Source: Nectonema munidae
Lineage: Eukaryota > Nematomorpha > Nectonematoida > Nectonematidae
Direction of reading: 5' to 3'
Length of the DNA: 64,000 nucleotides
Assembly (NCBI GenBank): GCA_030549495.1
Contig: JAUIRK010000463.1
Location: 619,001-683,000, forward strand
The notes beneath the pieces were generated by a model that saw nothing but the letters and a program-made list of their open reading frames with translations, made no database searches and had not been told where the DNA came from. This document shows, one piece after another, positions 49,201-58,200 of this stretch (position 1 is its first letter; the number at the start of each line of letters is the position of its first letter). The translations under genes and the position numbers were made by a program.

Positions 49201-52200
49201 CCTCTTGGAGGCAATGCCGGCTTGGAACCCTGCCGATGAGGAACATCCGGAACCACAACTCTCAACACCACTACTAGCAATTGAACAAGATACCGCCGAT
49301 ATGGTCAGGAGCATTCTCAGTGATGACTTGAGGGACAACAGGGTTGAAAACCGTGTTGGATTTAAAGTATTTGGACAAGAAGAAGGAATGGACTCCAGCC
49401 ACTTGGAGGAACATTTATGGACAAGTACTATCCCCAGAAGATCCAGCGGAGGAGGAAACAACCGCACAGGAAGATCGAGACGCAGGGCAGGGAGAAACCG
49501 ACGCAGAAGATAGCGACGCGGAGAGTACTCACTCCACTACACCATCACTGGCAAATGAGTCTCCCATCTCTTGTTTAAAGTTACAGCACTCCCGCCCACA
49601 CGAGATGCTAAGCAGCAAAGAACTCCAAAGCAGAAGTTTCGAGGCATGTGGAACCGTCTGGACGGCACCCACAGAACTAAAGGACAAAAAGGCCAGAAGA
49701 ATCCTGCAACATGGCTATACTCCCGCTATTATCTCGGGTAAAAAGTTTGGATGCTTTAGTAGATGGATGCAGCCGCATCCAGCACAAATCAAGTTTTTGG
49801 AAGACAAGGTCCTACCTCTCCTCTCTAAACTGGATGTTATTCAAAAGACTTCCATCAAGCCCAGGATTATATCCTCAGTGTTTCTAATTCCCAAGAAACC
49901 AAACAAGGTAAGGTTCATACAGAACTTCAGCTTCTCTAAAGAGCTCTTCAAGCTGGAAAAGTTAAAACTAGATGGAGTCACTGGGCTAATAAAGACAAAT
50001 AAAAGATTCAATTGGGCTTGTAAGGTGGATGTAATGTCCGCCTTCTATGGGATCAGGTTACACGCCTCGTATCACTCTCTTTTTGGCTTCATGATCCGCG
50101 ACAAGTACTACCTTTTTAAAAGATTACCCATGGGAGCCAATTTCGCCCCGGCGATCCTACAATACGTACTTGGAAAACTCATCAAGGTATTTTTACAGAA
50201 AAATCAAAGCTGTGAAGTGTCATTATACTTAGATGACATCCTGATCAAAGGCACCGACTGGGAAAGCACAAAGACGTTCACGCAAGAGTTCACGCAATTC
50301 CTTCAGAAGGACTGCAACATAAAGATAAACAAAAGTAAAAGTATATTGTCTCCACAAAGTTCCATAGAGTACCTGGGAATCATCATGGATTTTACGACCA
50401 AGGCGTTACAACTTCTGCCAAAGACCAAGGAAAGATGTCTGGAGGCTATGGAGCTCATCAAGGAAAGTAAAATCCCAAGTGTGTCCAGGCAAGATCTCCT
50501 AGTCGCTGTGTCATACCTCAACTATTACCTAGGCACAGTGACAGGATTATTCAAGAATCTAGCCTGGGCCTACACGAAGGACTTCTACGACGAGAAGGCT
50601 GCCAAGCTTTACTGGGCATTCATACACAAGAAAATCCACCAGCAATTTCCTTTTCAAGATCCCTTGGAGATACCTACGTCTTGTGTGTTTGTGGATGCCA
50701 CACCTGACTGTATCGGAATCGCAACTGCTTCGCACGACATTTCAATCCCATTCAGGAAAAAAACTAGGATTCACTTCATGGAGACCCTGGCACTAATCAT
50801 CGCATTGGCATGGAGCAAGGACAACTGTATGGTCTGGTCAGACAATGTCACTGCAATTCGAGCGTGGCTCAATGGAGGTAGTAAGTCTTTGATTACCGAT
50901 TTGTGCATCAAATTCGTCAAGGACAAGCTACCATCCCAAAGAGCTGCGTTATACATTGCCTCTGACCAGAACCCAGCAGATTGGCCATCAAGAGCAAGCA
51001 AATACGTGGCCTGGGCAGTATAAATACGCAGTGTCCAATAAAATAAGTCATCTACTTTAAGTTATATAAAAAAGAAAGCTTCTGATCAAAAAAATTGTAT
51101 TTTTCATTCTTAGGGATTCATATATCCTTAGAACAGGGACGCAGATCCGGGGGGGGCGACCGCCACCCCCACCCCCAATAATTTTCTATAAGTAAGAGTT
51201 GCTGCTTGTTTATAAAACATGTATGATGATCGCATAGAAGGAATGCAGACTTTCGAATCAATCAAACCTCATGCCAAGCTGCTCTTAAATTCCTATCGAA
51301 CATATTTTACAGACGATGTGTGAGAGCTATATAATAATAATACATTGCTTCAATATGCACACAGGTCACAGAGCAAACACATGTTGATGATCCACTAGAT
51401 TTTCTCATCTTCTGTCACAGTGATTCTATTTCTTTCTCTCTCCTGTTTTTCTCTTCCGCTTTCTCTGCTAAAACTCAATCATTACCCAAGCTCATTCAAG
51501 CTCTCTTCTTTCATTCAAGCCTCTTCTCTTGTTAAGCTCTCCTATCTCATTCAGTTCTTTTCTCTCCGGTGACGTAGCTAGGCTGGGCATAAGGGGCCGT
51601 GCCCACACTTCTATGTACCGCATGGTTCCCCCATGCATCTTATGCGATATCAGTTTTTGAAAATTTCTCCAATGAAAGGATCAAGAAAGTATAAATAATG
51701 TTGCGCAAGTTGTTTTTAAATTGTGCCCCTTCTGCCAACTTTTTTTTGGCTACACCACTGCTTCTGTCTAATTTGCATTTAGAGTTAAATTTAAATAGTT
51801 TTCAATCGTTACAATTTTATATCAATGAATATTGTTAGACAGACGGTTCCATTTTAAAATAGTTAAAAATTGTTTTATTAGTTTATTTTGTTTCCTTTCT
51901 CTCTTATGTTAATTATGTAGCAAATTTTTCAATTTTGAGTAAAAGGTAAGGTGCAGCGGGTGTATTTTCAGTGACAAGGCACTGATGTACCGCTTATGTC
52001 AAACTATGAACAAATTCGTATCGATGAGGAATCATATCCAGAGGCTTCCGTGCTGAGTCCGTTATCTTAACCAACCTGACATGCCACCCATAAAGTATGC
52101 TGTAGGGGATACGTTAAATTAGTTTTCAAAAACTTAAGTTATGTTCTAAAAATTTTTTTAGTTTTTGTTGAAGCTCTATAACTTTTTCTGATAGACTTTT

Positions 52201-55200
52201 TTTTCTTAAAAGTTATTATAAAAGGCAAACCATTGCAAAATGTTAACAGTTATTTTACTTTTTGTAGCTTGTATCAATTTAGCTTTTAAACTATTTTTGA
52301 ATGATTCTGAGTAAAATGAAATAATGCCATCTTATTTTTCTGTTTTTATTTTTGTTTGCACAATTATAACTTCGTTGTATACCCTTGCCCCTGAATCAAT
52401 CACATATTTTCATATAAACATCGCAGGGTGTCTAGTAGACTCTTTGCCTTTAGACTACATTCACTCATATAAAACTATCCAACCTTGAGTTATTTGTTTT
52501 CTCTATGAATCAGATATCCTTTCATCAATTCCTGTAATGTGCCTGGTAGACTACATCATTTTTCAAATGAAAAGCCTATTCCACCCCCTAACATTTTTGG
52601 ATTTTTTTAAACTAGTGTATATTTGATGGTTGTAGGTAAAAATGCCCCCTAAATAAATGCCCCCAATTAAAAAGTAGGAAAAAATGCCCCCTAATTTATG
52701 ATTTTCAGGATTTTTTTAATTATACAGAACACTATCGTTAATTCGGAAATCGCTAATCCGGATTATAAATTTTAAAACTAGAATTTTTGAAAATTAAAAG
52801 TTTTTTAAAATAAATTTTGCAATTCTTTTTTTTTATTTTTTTTTACTTTTTAACTTTTTTTGTTCCATTTTTTAAAAGTTTCATATTTACTTTTTTTTAA
52901 CAAATCAAATTTTCCATTTGTAAAAAAAATTGAAGTAAGAACGTTTTGTTAACGCAAAATTAGATAACAATCAAATAAATATACAATAATTTTGATTAAA
53001 TTATTTTTTCTTTATTGCATTATATTTTATTGTTATTAATTTATATGAAAACGTGAGTAGATTGGCTAGAGCGCGTGACTCCGAATCCGAACATTTCGGG
53101 TTTGAATTCTGCTTGAGCTAATTACTCTAAGTTCGATACAAGCGGTTTTCTAGTTTTCTCGATAAAAATACTTTTTATCTTTGTATAAAAGCAAACTAAT
53201 ATAAAAAATTTACATTTTAGACAAATAAATGAGTTCTCAAAGTTCTAGTAAAAGAAAACACGTCACACTATGTTTAAAGGAGAAGGTTGAAATTCTGAAA
53301 AAAATTCAAAGTGGTGTGACAGTCAAAAAATTATGTGACACTTATAATGTTGGAAAATCAACTATTTATGATATAAAGAAAAATGAAAAAGTATGCAAAT
53401 TTTTTTCAAGTAGCAGAACAAAACAAATGAAAGAAAGAAAAACTATGAAGCCATCTAAAAATTGGGAACTTGATTCTGTTTTGATAAAATGGTTTCAGCG
53501 TAGGGAAAGTGAGGGTATTGCAATCTCAGGTAATATTTTGCGGGAACAAGCAAAAAAATTTGATAAAGAATTAGAAATACAAGAAAAATGTGACTATTCT
53601 GAAGGATGGCTACAACGTTTCAAGGATAGGCGTGGTTTAAAGTTTCGTACAATTAGTGGAGAGAAGCGTTCGGCTGATAAAGAAGCCGCTGTAAAATTTG
53701 TTGATGAGTTTACAAAGTTAGTTTCAGATGAAAATCTATCTCAATATCAAATTTACAATTCTGATGAAACTGCATTGTATTGGAAATGTTTACCTAAAAA
53801 ATCCCTTTCAAGTGAAGAAGCTAACTCCCCTACAGGTTTTAAAACTTCAAAAGAGCGTGTTACTGTATTAGCATGTTCTAATGCGGCAGGAACACATAAG
53901 CTCAAACTTTTAGTCATTGGAAAAAGTTTGAAACCACGATCTTTTAAGGTCATGTCTAGTTATCCAGTGATATATCGTGCTAACAAAAAAGCATGGGTAA
54001 CAAATAAAAAAATTTTAAAATGGTTTGACAAATATTTTGTTGATGAAGCAAGAGCGCATTGCAATTCAATGGGGCTAGATCCTGATTGTAAAATAATTCT
54101 TCCTTTAGACGACTGTTCTGCACATCCAAAAGCAGAACTTTTGGTGAAAGATAATGTTTGTTCCCTTTTCCTTCTTCCAAATACTACATCATTAATTCAA
54201 CCTTTGGATAATGGAATAATTCATTCGTTAAAAGCTAAATATCGTTGTTGCTTTATGAAACGTGTCTTGAACAATGTTAATTCTGAAAACAATGTTTTAG
54301 ATTTTCTCAAAAGCTATAATCTTAAAGATATGATTTATGCTTTAACAAACGCATGGCTGTCAGTAGATTCCACTACTTTGAAAAATGGGCGGAATATTTT
54401 GTTTAAAAGAAACGAAAAGAACTTTGAAAACAAAAGTAAAAGAGTTTCAGAAAAAAATCTTATTTTAGACCTTTTGTCATTTGCAAAAAGTTTAGCTTAT
54501 CCTGCAGATAAAGAACTCGGGCTAGAAATGAACGAATCGATCATAGATGAATGGATAGATAATGATGAAGAGGAAACGCGGGTCAGCACTATCCTGATTC
54601 TGAAATTATTCAACTTGTCCGGGATGAAAATCAAGAAAGTGAAGAAGAAAAGAGTGACTTAAGTGAAGATGAGAAAAAGCCTGTGATATCAATAGAAAGA
54701 TTGCCAGAATTAGTGACTGAACTGCTTGAAGGTTTAGAACAAAGAAGATTTGCAACTGAAGAAGATTTGATGAACCTTTATATTTTGAAAGAAAAACTAA
54801 ACAAGGAAAAACCAAAGCATAATGAAACAATTAAATTTAAAAGATATGTTTCATAAATTATTACAAAAATGGTAACTTCAAATCTAATATTTTTTATTAT
54901 GCACATAATTTAAACAAATAAATGATTTTTATATAATTTTACTGGTAAAATAACCCTATAAAAAATACCTTCAATAATCCGGTAAATTCGCTAATCCGGA
55001 AAGAGTCGATTACTAGCTTAAAAATTTTTATTTGGTACCGTTTTGAAAGGCTAAATTTCTAAAATTTCTTAATCTATAGGGTTTTTTCTTTATAAAGTTC
55101 TTGAAAACAATAGCAAAGGTGCAGATTTGTGGGAATGTGTTCTTAAAATCAGTTAAAATATAAATTATATTTAGAAAGTGTTCTGATACACACAAAGTCC

Positions 55201-58200
55201 AAAAATATTTGCTATTTTATAAAAAAAAATTTGTATTTAAAAAATTGTCATATGCTGATTTTTTTGCTTACTTTAATTAAATTTTAAATGTTTTGGATGA
55301 AAAGTTAACTTATTTTTTACAAAAAATCTTTATTTGACATATCATTTTTAAAAATTTTAATTAATAATTTTTTGAAATTTTTTGTGTTGGGGCATTTTTT
55401 CTTAATTTTAAATTGGGGCTTTTTTTTCGGGGGCATTTTTTCCTACTTTTTAATTGGGGGCATTTTTTCCCACTTTTTAATGGGGAGCATTTTTTCTGCG
55501 CACCATATTCGATATGCAAACTTAATTAAAATATTTTCGCTGGAAGTATAGTATTTAAATTCACCAATTTTGTAAAAAAAAATATAAAGTAGTCTTATAA
55601 ATTTAGGGCTTTAGGTATGCGCTGAATACACTCTATTTTAAAGGACTGCTTGAATATTTGGTTTCCCGTGGTATTTCCAGACCCTAATTTTGAAAATTGC
55701 AAGAAAAAAATTTCGCCCCCCCCCCAATAATTTTGAGTATGTGCACCCTGCCTTAGAATAATATTCATCGTGATTACATTAAAACAGTAAAGAATGAAAT
55801 GATAAAATATTTTTCCATAATTCTAAAATTTCCAGAAATATGGAGAGAGAAAAAAAGGACTTAGAGAAGTGAAAAGACATTTCATTTCATTTTTGAGTTA
55901 ATTAATTCTATAGCTTTCTTGAGTGTGAAGAAGAAGCCAATGTTACTTGTATCCTTCATAAAATTTTAATTGAACATGGAAAGTTAATAGGTAAGGATGA
56001 AAGTTGTTCTTTTCTTGCAACTCAAAGTATTTCTCTAATAATAATAATACTACTACTAAAACACCTCTCGGCATATAAATCTAAAAGGATGATGTGGTAA
56101 ACTCAGAATTATACAAATTGAGGAAAAAATAGACAGAAATTATGAAGGAGAGATACACACAAACAAGAAATAAGCCAGGAGAAATGTAGGTTTCTCATGC
56201 TTTAACTTAGTTTATCACTGAACTTTTGAATATATTATGATTTGAGATCTTCAACGTTAATTCTACTTTTTCATGAGATTAGTTTTCGGAGAAGTTGAAC
56301 AAATCATAAATAACTTCATAATAAATTCGCATCGTTGAAACGGAGAAAACCTAAATCCAAATACCACTTTGCTTTAGTTTTTATATAGAAAGGGGAAAAA
56401 ATTAATTTTTTTGAAATATAAAAAAGTTAACCCTTTTACAGGCCTAGTAACCCTTGTAACGCCCGAAATAAAAAAACTTTAAGTTGACTATCACTAATTC
56501 TGTATCATTGGTCTTTCGATAATGCCGGATTAGCTATGTGTTACGTTAAAATACACCAAACTAACCAGCATTTCTTAAATTTTAAATTTTTTAAGTTAAC
56601 TAATAGGCTTTTTCTATAAACTTTTATTTGATTACAATTTATTATAAAACTTTACTCTAATACCGTTTACAAGCTTTTCTTTAAAAAAATCCCAAGTTTT
56701 TACAAACAAAAACTTGAGCGGATTACTGATTACCGGATTAATAATAGTCAAGATGAATAAGAAAATTTAAAAATTTGGCGGGTAATCAGAAAATAAAATA
56801 TTTAGCAATTATGATATAAAGGTTGCCCACATCTAGTTTAGAGAGAGCACTTTTTCAAAAACTTTATCGGCTATGGTAATATGTTCTTTAAACAAAATTT
56901 TTTGGAGATCCTATTATATTGTACGTATTAATATGCGATGGCAAAAAACAAATTAATTAATTTTAAAAATATTTGAAATTTGTTAGTTTCGTTTGTTTAT
57001 AGCGAATCCCGCTTACTGCGAAGTCGTATATGACAAATTTTCGAATGAAGAAAAATAGTGGCATGCCAAGGGGGGCAGGTGGGAGATCGCCTCGGGCCCA
57101 AAATTTATTTTTATAAAAATTTAATGGAGATATTTTCGATCTAAATAGTAATGTAATAATGCTTTGCTACACTTTTTATTCCAATTTTCCATACCTATAT
57201 ACCTGTATTATTAAATGTTAGGCGTTTTAAAGTGTTATTTGAAATTTTAGGAGCGCCAAAATTAGGATCTGACCAGGCGGCATAAAAGATAAGTACGACT
57301 TCTGAAGATAACTATACTTAATACCTTTAAGCTATAAAGTCATTAAAAACAAATTGAGTGTAACGAACTAAATTTTAATTATGTTTTTTAATCCTTAACC
57401 TAAAGATTTTATCAAAGTAATGATTATTATCTTAAAATGTAATGTGTAATTTGAAATAAAATTAGCAATAGGTCAAAAAATCCTATTCTTTAAACTTTTT
57501 CCGAACTAGTGGATACTAGTTATAAGAAAAAAATGCTACTCATGAAATTTTCTTATAATTGGATTTATAGTGCAGATTATTATTATAGAAAAAACGCTAG
57601 AGTACAGAAGTTGCCTCGAGGAAAATATTTAGAAAATTACTTGAATATTAGTGGCATCCTTGAAACTTTCATCGGAAGCGATTTGAATTTTCTCATTTAT
57701 CCAAGATTCTAATTCATTCGCATCACGCTTAAAACTCTGGAAACGTCGCGCTTCTTCTAATCGAATTCTCTTTTCTTTACTTTTTTCAACAAATTCATTG
57801 AAAAGACCGAGAACCTATAAAAGGCAAAATAAATAAAATTAGTTTGCTCATAAAAAAATTCTGAAATAATTCAATAATTTACAACACCAAGTCTTCTAAA
57901 TTACGGTAGATCGAGCAAGGTAGTCAAAATATAAAATTTCTTCCTCTGAAGAATTCAAAGGTTTTTACGGTTAGGTAGTGCTCTAGCGACCCGATTCTAC
58001 GTGGTTAGTAATCAAGCTATCACTAGACAATAAGTTTGTTTCCCAAATTGGGAGCGTTCGCGTTAGGATAGTATCGATCACTCAGCTGTATTTATATATT
58101 GTAACATAAATTCTTGTAAAATAATATATATAACAAGGTATAGATATGCAGTAACAAGGGCCTGTAGGTGTTTAGTGGGATGGAAAGTCCAGGTAGACCT

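Larger units (their letters stand above)
47934..51042 (+). mobile_element. RT-RNase H retroelement with 24-bp terminal direct repeats, no integrase
   Basis: A 3.1-kb element, much less AT-rich than its host intron. The ends are identical 24-bp direct repeats (47934-47957 and 51006-51029; each starts GTGGCCTGGGCAG and contains TATAAATA). Between them are three overlapping frames, each +1 to the last: gag-like (48049-48627), a linker protein (48533-49513) and pol with RT and RNase H (49344-51023). A poly(A) signal (51037-51042) follows. No protease, integrase, tyrosine recombinase or endonuclease frame is present. The RT/RNase H motifs resemble the DIRS/hepadna-like side of the RT tree more than Gypsy or LINE. 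All three frames are open, so the insertion is young or the proteins are under constraint. Confidence 0.8.
52725..55013 (+). mobile_element. Tigger/pogo element, nearly complete
   Basis: A TA dinucleotide precedes the left end CAGAACACTATCGTTAATTC (52725) and follows the right end (55013). The subterminal parts are inverted copies with ATCGCTAATCCGGATTAT-like sequence. It encodes a full transposase with one frameshift, and is the youngest layer of the nested stack. Confidence 0.75.
52615..55515. mobile_element. Inverted-repeat element with AATGCCCCC ends, split by a Tigger
   Basis: The left arm (52615-52695) and right arm (55385-55515) are reverse complements built of units like AAAAAATGCCCCCAATTAAA with spacing of about 33 bp. 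Outside them the ends (GTGTATATTTGATGGTT and its diverged complement) also agree. Before the Tigger inserted, the element was only a few hundred bp long; it sits inside the hAT element. Confidence 0.7.
51134..55750. mobile_element. hAT-type element with perfect 8-bp target duplication, filled with nested insertions
   Basis: The left end begins CAGGGACGCAGATCCGGGG; the right end, reverse complemented, begins CAGGGTGCACATACTC. Both are followed inward by a C-rich run and CCCAATAATTTT. The flanks CCTTAGAA (51126-51133) and CCTTAGAA (55751-55758) are identical 8-bp target duplications, the hAT hallmark. No hAT transposase remains; the body is occupied by a small hAT MITE (51567-51760) and a second element (52615-55515) that itself holds a Tigger. 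Confidence 0.85.

Noticed and set aside
47934-51042. Calling this a complete DIRS element
   Set aside because: No tyrosine recombinase or methyltransferase frame, and no split inverted/direct repeat set typical of DIRS or Ngaro, can be seen.
53050-53122. Functional tRNA-Arg gene
   Set aside because: The boxes look right, but the acceptor and anticodon stems do not pair; kept only as tRNA-like.
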